A program made the translations under genes and the position numbers. The notes under the pieces are model-generated. The model was not told the DNA's origin and did not search any database. It saw only the letters and a list, made by a program, of their open reading frames with translations. A stretch of 64,000 bases of DNA from Mycolicibacterium austroafricanum (lineage in GTDB: Bacteria; Actinomycetota; Actinomycetes; Mycobacteriales; Mycobacteriaceae): positions 90,205 through 154,204 of the forward strand of contig NZ_HG964455.1 in the NCBI RefSeq assembly GCF_000612725.1, written 5' to 3'. Position 1 is the first letter of the stretch. Every line of letters starts with the position of its first letter. Positions 1 through 8,654 of this stretch are shown one piece after another.

Positions 1-1
1 C

Positions 2-499
2 GAATGGATGGACCAGATCCGCTTTGCGACCGGGGACACGACGCCGCTCCCGCCGGCAGTCCATGCGGCGGTCGGCCGCGCCCGCAGCGTCGCCGCCGGG
101 GAAGCGGTCGGCGACGCAGTCGTCCGTGTCCGCGCGCGCTCAGGACAATGGCTGGTGGTGAGCGCATCCGTGCTCGGCGAACCGCCGAGCACCCATGTGG
201 CTGTGGTCTTCGAGCCCGCCCGGCCGCATCAACTCGCGCCGCTCATCGCCGACGCCTACGGCCTCACCGACCGCGAGCGTGCGCTGATTGAGCTTGTCGC
301 GCAGGGGTTTTCGACGGTCGAGATCGCCGACCGGCTGCATCTGGCGCAGTACACGGTGCAGGACCACCTCAAGTCGATCTTCGACAAGGCCGGTGTGAAC
401 ACCCGCGGTGCACTCGTCGCGCGGATCTTCTTCGCCGATTACGCGCCGCGGCTCGCCAGCGGCGCGTCGATCGCGTCCACCGGGTGGTTCACCCGCTAG
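2..499 (+). CDS. LuxR-type HTH transcriptional regulator, C-terminal part
   Basis: The 5' end lies outside the window, so only the last 165 or so residues are visible. Residues 88-146 of the fragment form a LuxR/GerE helix-turn-helix: it opens with LTDRERALIELVAQG, followed by the recognition segment STVEIADRLHLAQYTVQDHL. The part before it resembles the end of a sensory or PAS-like domain but cannot be assigned. It is expected to be a cytoplasmic DNA-binding regulator; its signal and targets are unknown. The next gene on this strand starts about 180 bases downstream, so co-transcription is uncertain. Confidence 0.85.
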   Translation, partial: EWMDQIRFATGDTTPLPPAVHAAVGRARSVAAGEAVGDAVVRVRARSGQWLVVSASVLGEPPSTHVAVVFEPARPHQLAPLIADAYGLTDRERALIELVAQGFSTVEIADRLHLAQYTVQDHLKSIFDKAGVNTRGALVARIFFADYAPRLASGASIASTGWFTR

Positions 500-678
500 C
501 CGCTCGGCCGCGGCGCGTAGCAGCCAACCCGCAACTGACATCCGATACCCCAGAGTTCTGGGATCGCCTGACACCACTGCCGTCGACAGACTGGATGAGG
601 TGGTCGGCGATGAGCGCCGGATGTGTCGACCGATCTGCCTGCAACCGATGCCGAACCGGCCGAAAGGCGGCGACCGAA

Positions 679-1245
679 ATGAACGACGCGAACCGAAGTA
701 CACGACACGCAGGAATCTGCGCGGCTGTTGCCGGCGTGGTCACGGTGACCGTGCTCGCCGGATGTAACGGTTCCTCCGACTGGAGGCCCGAAGGCTTCGC
801 CGCATCCGTCGGGCAGACCCGCACCGCGGTGGCGACCCAAACACTCGACAAGTCGCTCAAACTCGCGCCGGTCGGCATCGAGTTCACCCACTTCGCCTCG
901 CCTACCGGAAACATCGAATGCGTGATCACCAGCTCGGACGGCACAGACGCGGTCGCCCGCAGCGTTCGATGCGATATCGACGAGCGGGACTGGTCGCCGC
1001 CGCCTGAACCCGCCGATTGCGAGCTCGACTACGGGCACGCCGTCGTCCTGGGGCCCGGTGCGCCGGCCGAGTTCCTGTGCGCGGGGGACACCACCATCGG
1101 CAGCGGCGGCGAACCACTGCCATACGGTGGGACGATCACCATCGGGCTCATTCGCTGCGAGAGCGCGCCGTCGGGCGTCAGTTGCCGCGACATCGCGTCC
1201 GGCAACGGCTTTTCGATGTCCCGTCAGGAGTATCGATTCTTCTGA
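679..1245 (+). CDS. Putative lipoprotein, cysteine-rich (DUF6636-like)
   Basis: The start chosen is the ATG giving a short basic N-terminus, a hydrophobic segment and the lipobox LAGC at about residues 26-29; an upstream in-frame ATG adds 65 residues that look non-coding. The mature part has regularly placed cysteines (contexts IECVI, VRCDI, ADCEL, FLCAG, IRCES, VSCRD) and the phrases SPTGNIE and LPYGGTI. I recall this pattern from small exported mycobacterial proteins grouped as DUF6636. The cysteines probably form disulfides outside the membrane. The function is unknown. Family assignment is from memory of the pattern only. Confidence 0.7.
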   Translation: MNDANRSTRHAGICAAVAGVVTVTVLAGCNGSSDWRPEGFAASVGQTRTAVATQTLDKSLKLAPVGIEFTHFASPTGNIECVITSSDGTDAVARSVRCDIDERDWSPPPEPADCELDYGHAVVLGPGAPAEFLCAGDTTIGSGGEPLPYGGTITIGLIRCESAPSGVSCRDIASGNGFSMSRQEYRFF

Positions 1246-1291
1246 CCACCCGCACGCGGCCTCGACACCGGCGACGCTTCCCGACATCGCA

Positions 1292-1318
1292 GTTTCATCC
1301 GCGTCAAATCTGGGGTAT
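1292..1318 (+). promoter_or_regulatory. SigF-type promoter for the DUF1206 gene
   Basis: GTTT at 1292-1295 is followed after 17 bases by GGGTAT at 1313-1318. This matches the mycobacterial SigF consensus (GTTT, 15-17 bases, GGGTA) in both sequence and spacing. It lies 30 bases before the ATG of the DUF1206 gene, and a GGAGGA ribosome binding site sits between them. Confidence 0.6.
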
Positions 1319-1347
1319 CCGGGACCATCACCGACCAGGAGGACCCG

Positions 1348-2190
1348 ATGGCCACCCGCCCTTCAGCATCGTCGCTGCACCGCTCCGCCCACGGCGCCGC
1401 CGACCGCGCGACCGACAGTGACGCCTTCGAATACCTGGCCCGGGCGGGATTCGCCGCCAGCGGTGTGCTGCACCTGCTGGTCGGCTTCATCATCGCCCAG
1501 CTGGCCTTCCTGGGCACGGGTGGCAACGCCGACCAGTCCGGCGCACTGGCGACGCTGGCGAGTCAGACCGGCGGCACGGTCATCCTGTGGGCCGCCGCGG
1601 CCGGTCTGGTGGCGCTGGGACTGTGGCGCATCGCCGAAGCGGTGATCGGCGCCAAACCCGGCGAGAGCTCCGGCCGCGCCGGCGACAAACCCGCCTGGAA
1701 ACGCGCGAAATCCGTGGGCCTGGCCGTGGTCAACTTCGCGATCGCCTTCTCGGCCGCCCGGTACGCGATGGGAACCGGCCAGTCCAGCGCCCAACAGAAT
1801 GCGGGTCTGTCCGCCCAGCTCATGCAGTCGGGGTGGGGCAAAGCGCTGCTGATCGCCGTCGGGGTGGGTGTCGTCGCGGTCGGCGCCTACCACGTGTACA
1901 AGGGCGTATCGGAGAAGTTCCTCGACGACCTGAGGGTCTCGGGCGGCACCGCCGTCACCGCCGTCGGCGTCACCGGGTACGTCGCCAAGGGCCTCGTCCT
2001 GGCCGGCGCCGGGCTGCTCGTCGTCATCGCCACCCTGCAGGCCGACCCGTCGAAGGCCACCGGCCTCGACGCCGCAGTCAAAACCCTAGGTCAGGCGCCG
2101 TTCGGCAAGGTGGCGCTGATCGCGGCGGCGGCGGGCATCGCCGCGTTCGGCGCATACAGCTTCGTCAGGAGCCGGTACGGCCGGATGTGA
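1348..2190 (+). CDS. DUF1206 integral membrane protein
   Basis: This 280-residue protein is built from three repeats of a two-helix unit, each with the DUF1206 pattern of an Ala/Gly-rich helix, for example LARAGFAASGVLHLLVG at about residues 28-44, then VGLAVVNFAIAFSAARYAMG and VTGYVAKGLVLAGAGLLVV. Six membrane helices are expected, with charged loops containing Lys/Glu-rich segments. The function of DUF1206 proteins is not established. The ATG is preceded by a good GGAGGA site and, further upstream, by a SigF-like promoter, so stress or stationary-phase expression is inferred. It is followed 40 bases later by the adenylation-domain gene and may be transcribed with it. Confidence 0.85.
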   Translation: MATRPSASSLHRSAHGAADRATDSDAFEYLARAGFAASGVLHLLVGFIIAQLAFLGTGGNADQSGALATLASQTGGTVILWAAAAGLVALGLWRIAEAVIGAKPGESSGRAGDKPAWKRAKSVGLAVVNFAIAFSAARYAMGTGQSSAQQNAGLSAQLMQSGWGKALLIAVGVGVVAVGAYHVYKGVSEKFLDDLRVSGGTAVTAVGVTGYVAKGLVLAGAGLLVVIATLQADPSKATGLDAAVKTLGQAPFGKVALIAAAAGIAAFGAYSFVRSRYGRM

Positions 2191-2230
2191 CCCGACGGGC
2201 TTGAAGTGAGGCGAGGGTATCCTCACCCGG

Positions 2231-4819
2231 GTGAGCCCGCTGGTCGATCATCTGCGCAGTCACGGTGACCGTCCTGCGGTGCTCACCGCGGACCAGCAGC
2301 TCAACTACCGCGAACTCGCCGAGATGGTCGAGAGCTTCGCACACACGCTCGGACGGCGACGCCGGCTGGTGCTGCTGGAAACCCGCAACGATGTCGCGAC
2401 GGTCGTCCGCCACCTGGGCGCGTTGGCCGGTCGCCATGTTGTCCTCCCGGTCCCGGCGGGCCGCGATCACACCAACCTGATCACCACCTACCGGCCCGAC
2501 GTCGTCATCGACGCCGCAGGTGTGCACGTCCGCTCCGAGGCCGCGCACGAGCTGCACGACGATCTGGCCCTGCTCATGTCGACGTCGGGCAGCACCGGTT
2601 CCCCCAAACTCGTCAGGCTTTCCCGAACCAACCTGACCGCCAACGCCGGATCGATCGCCGAGTACCTGCAGATCCGCGAAACCGACCGCGCCGCAACCAC
2701 CCTGCCGATGTCGTACTGCTACGGCCTGTCGGTGGTTCACAGCCACCTGCTGGTGGGTGCGGCGCTGATCATGACCGAGCAATCGGTGGCCGACGACGAC
2801 TTCTGGGAGCTGTTCACCCGTCACCGCGGCACCACGTTCGCCGGTGTCCCGTACACGTTCGAGCTTCTGGACCGGATCGGCTTCGCGTCGATGCGGCTGC
2901 CGCATCTGCGCTATGTCACCCAGGCCGGGGGTCGGATGCCGCCCGAACGGGTGCGGGAGTACGCCGCACTGGCCGACCGTCGGGGTTGGCAGTTGTTCGT
3001 GATGTACGGGGCCACCGAGGCCACCGCCCGGATGGCCTACCTGCCACCGGATCTCGCACTCACCCGGAGCAACGCCATCGGGCGCCCGGTGCCCGGCGGA
3101 TCGTTCTCCCTCGAACCCCTCGACGAATGGCCGGAGGTCGGCACCGGCGAACTGGTGTACCGGGGCGCCAACGTGATGATGGGTTACGCCGACGAACCGG
3201 CAGATCTCGCGCGCGGCGCCACCCTCGACGCGCTTCGCACCGGTGACATCGCCCGTCGGGACGAGCACGGACTGTACGAAATCATCGGCCGCAGAAGCCG
3301 TTTCGTCAAGATGTACGGGCTGCGAATCGACCTGCAGCAGCTTGAGAACACGCTGAGCGAGGCGGGGGTCCGCGCCCTGTGCACCGACAACGGGGACCGT
3401 CTGGCCGTGGTCGCCGGCGCCGGGCACGACCCCGACGACGTGCGCCGCACCGCGGCCGGAGCGGCCGGGGTGCCCGCCGGCGCCGTCGACGTCGCGTGCG
3501 TGCACGAGCTTCCTACGCTGCCCTCCGGCAAGCCCGACTACCCGACGGCCCGGGTGTTGGCTGCCGGTGCGCCGCGCAGGACGCAGCACGAAGGGGACCT
3601 GCGGCGGATGTTCGCCGACGTCCTGCACCTCGACCCGGCCGAGATCACCGAGGACGCCAGCTTCGTCGACCTCGGCGGCAACTCACTGACGTACGTGACA
3701 CTGTCGGTGCGGCTGGAACGCGCGCTGGGCCGGTTGCCCGCCGACTGGCCGCGGTTGCCGCTGCGCGAGCTGCAGAACCTGCCCGCGCCGAGTCGTCGAT
3801 GGTGGCAGTTCTGGGGCAGCACCCTGGAAACCAGCGTCGCGCTGCGCGCGGTCGCGATCGTGTTGATCGTCGGGTCACACGCCGAGCTCTTCGAGCTGTG
3901 GGGTGGTGCGCACATCCTGCTCGGGGTGGCGGGCTACAACTTCGGCCGGTTCTGCCTGACCCCGCTGCCGCGTCCGGTACGCATCAGGCATCTGCGCACC
4001 ACGATCGCCTGGATCGCGATCCCCTCGGCGCTGTGGGTGGCGTTCGCGCTCGTCGTCACCGACGACTACCACGCGTCGAACCTGTTGCTGGCCAACAAGT
4101 TCCTCGGACCGCACGACAGCATGACCGCCGGGCGGCTGTGGTTCGTCGAGGTCCTGGTGTGGACGTTGATCGCGCTGGCGGTGCTGTTCTGCATCCCGGC
4201 GGTGGACCGGCTCGAACGCCGCCATCCGTTCGCACTCGCGATCACGTTCCTGGCGTTCGGCATGGCGCTGCGCTACGGCGTCGTCGGCATCGACGAGGGC
4301 CGCGATGCCTGGTTCTCGATGCTCGCGTTCTGGTTCTTCGCCGCGGGCTGGGCCGCATCCAAGGCGTCCACCGTCTGGCAGCGCGCCGCCGTGACGGCCG
4401 TGCTGGTCGTCGGCCTGCACGGCTATTTCGACGACACCCTGCGCCAACTCCTGGTGCTCACCGGCCTCGCCCTGTTGATCTGGCTGCCCGCGGTGCGCTG
4501 CCCGGCGGGTATCGCGGTGGTGGCCGGCGTGGTGGCCGAGGCCTCGCTGTACATCTACCTGACGCACTACCAGGTCTATCCGCTGTTCGGCAGCCACGAG
4601 CTGGTGGGCGTGGTCGCCGCCGTCGTGGTCGGCATCACGGTCTCGGCGGCGGTCACGCTGGCGCGGCAATGGTGGGGTGACCGCAGCTCAGCCGGCCGGA
4701 TGCGTCGCGGGCTCCCGCTCGGCGACGAGCCCCTCCTGGACCAGGGTGGCGGCGAGGACGCCGTCGGAACGGATCAGGCACGCGGTCACGACGCCGCGGC
4801 CCCGCGCCGCGGCCGGTGA
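2231..4819 (+). CDS. Adenylation domain / carrier protein / membrane acyltransferase fusion
   Basis: This 862-residue protein has three parts. Residues 1-440 form an ANL adenylating domain: P-loop STSGSTGSPKLV (about 117-128), YGATEAT (about 259), RTGDIARRD (about 336), GRRSRFVKMYGLRIDLQQLE and the catalytic-lysine motif PSGK (about 431). Residues 450-515 form a phosphopantetheine carrier with the attachment site GGNSL (about 481). Residues 530-816 contain about ten hydrophobic helices resembling acyltransferase-3 proteins, with a conserved-looking YIYLTHYQVYPLF near the end. It probably activates an acid, loads it onto its own carrier and passes it to an acceptor at or across the membrane, by analogy with a fused Dlt system; substrate and acceptor are unknown. 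The start is GTG. The last 44 codons overlap the convergent thioesterase gene and are Arg/Gly-rich, so the tail may be poorly conserved. Confidence 0.8.
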   Translation: MSPLVDHLRSHGDRPAVLTADQQLNYRELAEMVESFAHTLGRRRRLVLLETRNDVATVVRHLGALAGRHVVLPVPAGRDHTNLITTYRPDVVIDAAGVHVRSEAAHELHDDLALLMSTSGSTGSPKLVRLSRTNLTANAGSIAEYLQIRETDRAATTLPMSYCYGLSVVHSHLLVGAALIMTEQSVADDDFWELFTRHRGTTFAGVPYTFELLDRIGFASMRLPHLRYVTQAGGRMPPERVREYAALADRRGWQLFVMYGATEATARMAYLPPDLALTRSNAIGRPVPGGSFSLEPLDEWPEVGTGELVYRGANVMMGYADEPADLARGATLDALRTGDIARRDEHGLYEIIGRRSRFVKMYGLRIDLQQLENTLSEAGVRALCTDNGDRLAVVAGAGHDPDDVRRTAAGAAGVPAGAVDVACVHELPTLPSGKPDYPTARVLAAGAPRRTQHEGDLRRMFADVLHLDPAEITEDASFVDLGGNSLTYVTLSVRLERALGRLPADWPRLPLRELQNLPAPSRRWWQFWGSTLETSVALRAVAIVLIVGSHAELFELWGGAHILLGVAGYNFGRFCLTPLPRPVRIRHLRTTIAWIAIPSALWVAFALVVTDDYHASNLLLANKFLGPHDSMTAGRLWFVEVLVWTLIALAVLFCIPAVDRLERRHPFALAITFLAFGMALRYGVVGIDEGRDAWFSMLAFWFFAAGWAASKASTVWQRAAVTAVLVVGLHGYFDDTLRQLLVLTGLALLIWLPAVRCPAGIAVVAGVVAEASLYIYLTHYQVYPLFGSHELVGVVAAVVVGITVSAAVTLARQWWGDRSSAGRMRRGLPLGDEPLLDQGGGEDAVGTDQARGHDAAAPRRGR

Positions 4820-5509
4820 GCGGCATTCGAGCAGGTTCCACTGGTCGGCACGGACCTCTCGGTGGAACCAGACCGACGAGTCGGTGGTACCGCTGCGGTG
4901 GGTTCGCGATCGCATCGAGTGTCCATGTACCTGCAGCGCGGGGTCGATCAGGTACACGTCGGTGACGTAGACGGCGATCAGCGTGTGCAGCAGCGGATCG
5001 TCGGGGAGGTCGACGGTGGCCCGCCACCACAGCCGCCTGACGAACTCCTCGCCATGTCCGTCGTCGACGAGGCGGAGGTCGAGCTCGTGCAGCGGCATCG
5101 ACGGCGCGGGACCGGCCGGCCCGGTGCGTGGAAGCGACTCCGGATCGGCACCACCGAGATCACGCTGACCGTGCTCCGGCCCGGGTAGGGCGGCCGCGAA
5201 AGACACTGTGGCCGTGGTCAGAAGCCTTCCGTTCTGGGTCGAGTCGACCCGCCGCGACGCCGCGGTGCGGCCGTCGTAGATCTGCTCCACCCGGTAGTCG
5301 ACCGGGTCGCCGGCCTCGCCGCCGCGCAGGAACTGCAGGTGCATCGCGGTCGGCGCCTTGGCGGGCTCGACGGTGCGGGCGGCCGCCGCCAGGCTCTGCG
5401 CCGCCAGTTGCCCGCCATAGGCCCGTTTGCCCGCAGGCCCGCCGGCCCGGCCCCGCCAACTCTGCGGCCCGGCCCCGGTGACGTCGAGCAGGCCGAGGAG
5501 TGTGCTCAC
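4688..5509 (-). CDS. Acyl-CoA thioesterase II family protein (TesB-like)
   Basis: This 273-residue protein looks like a double-hotdog acyl-CoA thioesterase. The N-terminal hotdog has the phrase YGGQLAAQSLAAAARTV (about residues 30-46) and the typical MHLQFLRGG. The C-terminal half has RSRTHRSGTTDSSVWFHRE and a strand-rich end. It should hydrolyse acyl-CoA to free acid and CoA in the cytoplasm. The GTG start overlaps the stop of the upstream CoA-transferase gene (GTGA), so the two are translationally coupled and probably act on the same acyl-CoA. Its 3' end overlaps the convergent adenylation fusion by 132 bases. Confidence 0.85.
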   Translation of the reverse strand: MSTLLGLLDVTGAGPQSWRGRAGGPAGKRAYGGQLAAQSLAAAARTVEPAKAPTAMHLQFLRGGEAGDPVDYRVEQIYDGRTAASRRVDSTQNGRLLTTATVSFAAALPGPEHGQRDLGGADPESLPRTGPAGPAPSMPLHELDLRLVDDGHGEEFVRRLWWRATVDLPDDPLLHTLIAVYVTDVYLIDPALQVHGHSMRSRTHRSGTTDSSVWFHREVRADQWNLLECRSPAAARGRGVVTACLIRSDGVLAATLVQEGLVAEREPATHPAG

Positions 5510-6714
5510 GCGACGGTGCCCGCCCCGAACAGGTCGTCGATCCGGCCGCGATCCATGGCCAACCAGTCCCCCAATACCGCGGCGGTGTCGTCACCGAGTG
5601 TCGGCGCGGGCGCCGCCGCCGGGTAGGCGCCGTTGATCGACAGCGGCAGCCCCGCCGCGAGGTAGCGGCCCACCCGCGGCTGATCGAGCTCGGTGAACAG
5701 TGGGTTGTCGGTGACCCGCGGGTCGGCGGCGGTCTCACCGAACGTCTGGTAGCGCTCCCACAGCACCGACGTCGCCGACAACGCGGCGGCGACCTCGGCA
5801 CCTGTGTGCGAGGTGAACCATTCGGCGAACAACCCGCTCAGCGCTTCCCTGTGCCGGTACCGCTCACCCTCGTCGGAGAAGTCCGCACCGAGCGAATCTG
5901 CCAGCGCAGCAACGGCTTCGGTGGTTCCGGTGAGCGCGGTCAGGTCGCGGAAGTGGCGGCCGGTCAGGGCCACCACCATGTAGGAGATCCCGTCGCTGCT
6001 GGTGAAGTTCTGGCCATAGGTGCCGTACACCGCGTTGCCGATGCGTTGGCGTGACGTGCCGTTGATCATCGCCTCGGTGAGCAGACTGAGGTTTCCCGCG
6101 GTCGCCAGCGCAACGTTCTCCAGCGGGATGCTGATCTGCTGCCCGTGTCCGGTGGCGTCACGGTGGCGCAGGGCGGTGACCACCGACAGCGCCGCGTAGA
6201 TACCGCAGGTGACGTCCCAGGCCGGCAGCACGTGGTTGACGGGCGTGGTGAGCTCGGGGGGCCCCGTGACCAACGGGAATCCGATGGCGGCGTTGACCGT
6301 GTAGTCGACCCCGGTCCCGCCGTCGTGTCGCCCGGACACCTCGACGTGGATCAGATCGGGCCGGATCTGGCGTAGAGCATCGTAGGAATGCCATTGCCGG
6401 CCAGCGACATTGGTGATGAAGACCCCGCTGTCGGCGATCAGGCGGGCGACGAGTTCCTGGCCGGCCTCAGAGCGCATGTCGACCGCCAGCGAGCGTTTGC
6501 CCTTGTTCAGGCCCGCCCAGTAGATGCTGTCGCCGGCCTCGGTGAGCGGCCAGCGCTTGTAGTCGGCGGCGCCGCCGACCGGGTCGACGCGCAGCACCTC
6601 GGCGCCGAGCTGGGCCAACGTCATCCCCGCCAACGGCACCGCGACGAAGCTCGAGATCTCGACGACCCGCACTCCGGCCAGGGGCCGCGCCGGGTCAGGC
6701 GCTGGTTCGGTCAT
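5506..6714 (-). CDS. CaiB/BaiF family (class III) CoA-transferase
   Basis: This 402-residue protein is the usual length for class III CoA-transferases, which move CoA between carboxylic acids. The N-terminus reads LAGVRVVEISSFVAVPLAG followed by LGAEVLRVDPVGG, and LNKGKRSLAVDMRSE is the standard second motif. A central GVDYTVNAAIGFPLVTG and a C-terminal domain with DNPLFTELDQPRVG complete the fold. The catalytic aspartate is expected around residue 165-170 but was not proved by alignment. It forms an operon with the thioesterase, suggesting activation and release of one acid. Substrate unknown. Confidence 0.88.
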   Translation of the reverse strand: MTEPAPDPARPLAGVRVVEISSFVAVPLAGMTLAQLGAEVLRVDPVGGAADYKRWPLTEAGDSIYWAGLNKGKRSLAVDMRSEAGQELVARLIADSGVFITNVAGRQWHSYDALRQIRPDLIHVEVSGRHDGGTGVDYTVNAAIGFPLVTGPPELTTPVNHVLPAWDVTCGIYAALSVVTALRHRDATGHGQQISIPLENVALATAGNLSLLTEAMINGTSRQRIGNAVYGTYGQNFTSSDGISYMVVALTGRHFRDLTALTGTTEAVAALADSLGADFSDEGERYRHREALSGLFAEWFTSHTGAEVAAALSATSVLWERYQTFGETAADPRVTDNPLFTELDQPRVGRYLAAGLPLSINGAYPAAAPAPTLGDDTAAVLGDWLAMDRGRIDDLFGAGTVA

Positions 6715-6738
6715 CCGCTCAAGCTAGCAAGCGCCGGC

Positions 6739-7554
6739 TCACACCAACTCGATCGCCTCGGCGATGCTCGGCAGCACGCGGCTCGGCCGGAACGGGTAGC
6801 GCTCGACGTCGTCGATCGTCGTGGACCCGGTCAGCACCAGGATGGTCTCCAGCCCGGCCTCGATACCGGCCACCACGTCGGTGTCCATCCGGTCCCCCAC
6901 CATGACCGTGCTTTCCGAGTGGGCCTCGATCCGGTTGAGCGCGCTGCGGAACATCATCGGGTTCGGCTTGCCGACGAAATACGGCTCGCGTCCGGTGGCC
7001 TTCGTGATCATCGCGGCCACCGACCCGGTCGCGGGCAACGGACCCTCGGCCGACGGGCCGGTCACGTCGGGGTTGGTCGCGATGAAGCGGGCGCCACCGA
7101 GGATGAGGCGCACCGCCTTGGTGATCGCCTCGAACGAGTAGGTGCGGGTCTCGCCGAGCACCACGAAGTCCGGATCGATGTCGGTGAGTGTGTAGCCGGC
7201 TTCGTGCAGCGCCGTGGTCAGCCCCGCCTCGCCGATGACGTAGGCCGAGCCGCCGGGCAACTGGTCGGACAGAAACGCCGCGGTGGCCAGTGCGGAGGTC
7301 CAGATCGCGTTCTCGGGGACGGCAAGACCGGATCGGGCCAGCCGCGCCGCCAGGTCGCGTGGGGTGAAGATCGAATTGTTGGTGAGAACCAGAAAGGGCC
7401 GCTCACGGTCGATGAGGCGCTGCAGGAACTCTGCGGCCCCGGGTAGCGCGTGTTCCTCGCGGACGAGCACACCGTCCATGTCGGTCAGCCAGCACTGCGG
7501 TGTGGAACGCACGTCGTCCAGTCTGTCAGCCGTGGCAAGTAGCCGGCTTGTCAC
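6739..7554 (-). CDS. HAD-IIA family phosphatase (NagD-like)
   Basis: HAD motif I is LTDMDGVLVRE (about residues 23-33), with the nucleophile and acid/base aspartates. Motif II is LVLTNNS; the C-terminal part has GKPNPMMFRSAL with the motif III lysine, and VGDRMDTDVVAGIEAG as motif IV. The length of 271 is normal for HAD-IIA enzymes, which dephosphorylate small phospho-metabolites; the substrate is unknown. The start is GTG. It lies between the CoA-transferase gene and the DUF2469 gene on the same strand, with gaps of 24 and 32 bases. The gene marks the left edge of the region syntenic with M. tuberculosis. Confidence 0.88.
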   Translation of the reverse strand: MTSRLLATADRLDDVRSTPQCWLTDMDGVLVREEHALPGAAEFLQRLIDRERPFLVLTNNSIFTPRDLAARLARSGLAVPENAIWTSALATAAFLSDQLPGGSAYVIGEAGLTTALHEAGYTLTDIDPDFVVLGETRTYSFEAITKAVRLILGGARFIATNPDVTGPSAEGPLPATGSVAAMITKATGREPYFVGKPNPMMFRSALNRIEAHSESTVMVGDRMDTDVVAGIEAGLETILVLTGSTTIDDVERYPFRPSRVLPSIAEAIELV

Positions 7555-7586
7555 TCACCGGTCGCTCATGAGCAGGATCGGATGAG

Positions 7587-7892
7587 CTACTCCGGAAGCC
7601 GCAGTTCGGGCTTGTCCACCTCTTCGATGTTGACGTCCTTGAAGGTGATCACCCGGACCTGCTTGACGAACCGGGCCGGCCGGTACATGTCCCACACCCA
7701 GGCATCGCCAAGCCGCAGTTCGAAGTAGACCTCGCCGTCGGCGTTCCGCGGGATCATCTCGACGCTGTTGGCCAGGTAGAAGCGCCGCTCGGTCTCGACG
7801 ACATAGCTGAACTGACCGACGATGTCCTTGTACTCGCGGTAGAGCGAGAGTTCCATCTCGGTTTCGTACTTCTCGAGATCCTCGGCACTCAT
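7587..7892 (-). CDS. DUF2469 protein (Rv2901c type)
   Basis: A 101-residue acidic protein opening MSAEDLEKYETEMELSLYRE with the conserved VVETERRFYLANSVE and DAWVWDMYRPARFVK. It is conserved throughout actinobacteria next to rnhB. Its start ATG overlaps the stop of rnhB by four bases, so it is translated in step with RNase HII. The function is not established. No signal peptide or membrane segment is present, so it is expected to be cytoplasmic. Confidence 0.9.
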   Translation of the reverse strand: MSAEDLEKYETEMELSLYREYKDIVGQFSYVVETERRFYLANSVEMIPRNADGEVYFELRLGDAWVWDMYRPARFVKQVRVITFKDVNIEEVDKPELRLPE

Positions 7893-8638
7893 CGGCTCAG
7901 CTGTCCTTCATGTAGTACACCGTCCACTGGCATGTCCACGAGCATTTTCCCGCACCCGACTTCTCCATGCTCCTCGGGTTCCCCGTCCATCACCAGACGC
8001 CTCACATTGATGAACGAATATCGGTGCTGGCTGGACGGGCCCAATCGTGCCAGCGCCGCGCTGTGCGCACGCGTGCTGTACCCCTTGTGCTCGGCGAATC
8101 CGTAGCCGGGATGCTCGTCTTCCATCGCGACCATCAGCCGGTCGCGGCTCACCTTGGCCAGCACGCTGGCCGCCGCGATACAGGCCGCGGCCGCGTCACC
8201 GCCGACTACAGGCAGCGACGGCATCGGCAGGCCGGGAACGCGGAAACCGTCCGACAGCACATAGCCGGGTCGCAACGACAACCCGGCGACCGCCCGCCGC
8301 ATCCCCTCGATGTTGGCCACGTGCACGCCGCGGCGGTCGACCTCCTGCGACGGGATGAAAACCACGTGGTAGGCCAGCGCATACCTGCGGATCAACGGAA
8401 ACAGCCGCTCACGTTCGTTCTCGTTGAGCTTCTTCGAGTCGTCGAGCGCGGCAAGGCTCTCCAACCGGTTGGGCCCCAGCACACACGCCGCGACGACCAG
8501 CGGTCCGGCACACGCGCCGCGCCCCACCTCGTCGACTCCGGCCACCGGCCCCAGACCTGCGCGGTACAACGCAGATTCCAGAGTGCGCAGGCCCGACGAC
8601 TTGCGGATGACCGTCCTCGGAGGCCAAGCAGCAGGCAA
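7889..8638 (-). CDS. rnhB: Ribonuclease HII
   Basis: Removes RNA from RNA/DNA hybrids and misincorporated ribonucleotides. The first catalytic block is VAGVDEVGRGACAGPLVVAA (Asp and Glu at about residues 34-37). A second is YVLSDGFRVPG, and the third is AAASVLAKVSRDRLM. The length of 249 matches mycobacterial RnhB. The start is TTG, with AGGAGG nine bases upstream; this agrees with the M. tuberculosis N-terminus (WPPRTVIRKS). The gene sits 16 bases after lepB and overlaps the DUF2469 gene, forming the lepB-rnhB-DUF2469 operon. Confidence 0.95.
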   Translation of the reverse strand: MPAAWPPRTVIRKSSGLRTLESALYRAGLGPVAGVDEVGRGACAGPLVVAACVLGPNRLESLAALDDSKKLNENERERLFPLIRRYALAYHVVFIPSQEVDRRGVHVANIEGMRRAVAGLSLRPGYVLSDGFRVPGLPMPSLPVVGGDAAAACIAAASVLAKVSRDRLMVAMEDEHPGYGFAEHKGYSTRAHSAALARLGPSSQHRYSFINVRRLVMDGEPEEHGEVGCGKMLVDMPVDGVLHEGQLSR

Positions 8639-8654
8639 GTGTCCGCGCCTCCTG

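Noticed and set aside
2165..3628. Long minus-strand open frame (487 codons) opposite the adenylation gene
   Set aside because: It is antisense to motifs of the ANL domain, has a Gly/Arg/His-biased composition and no family motif. High GC makes such frames common.
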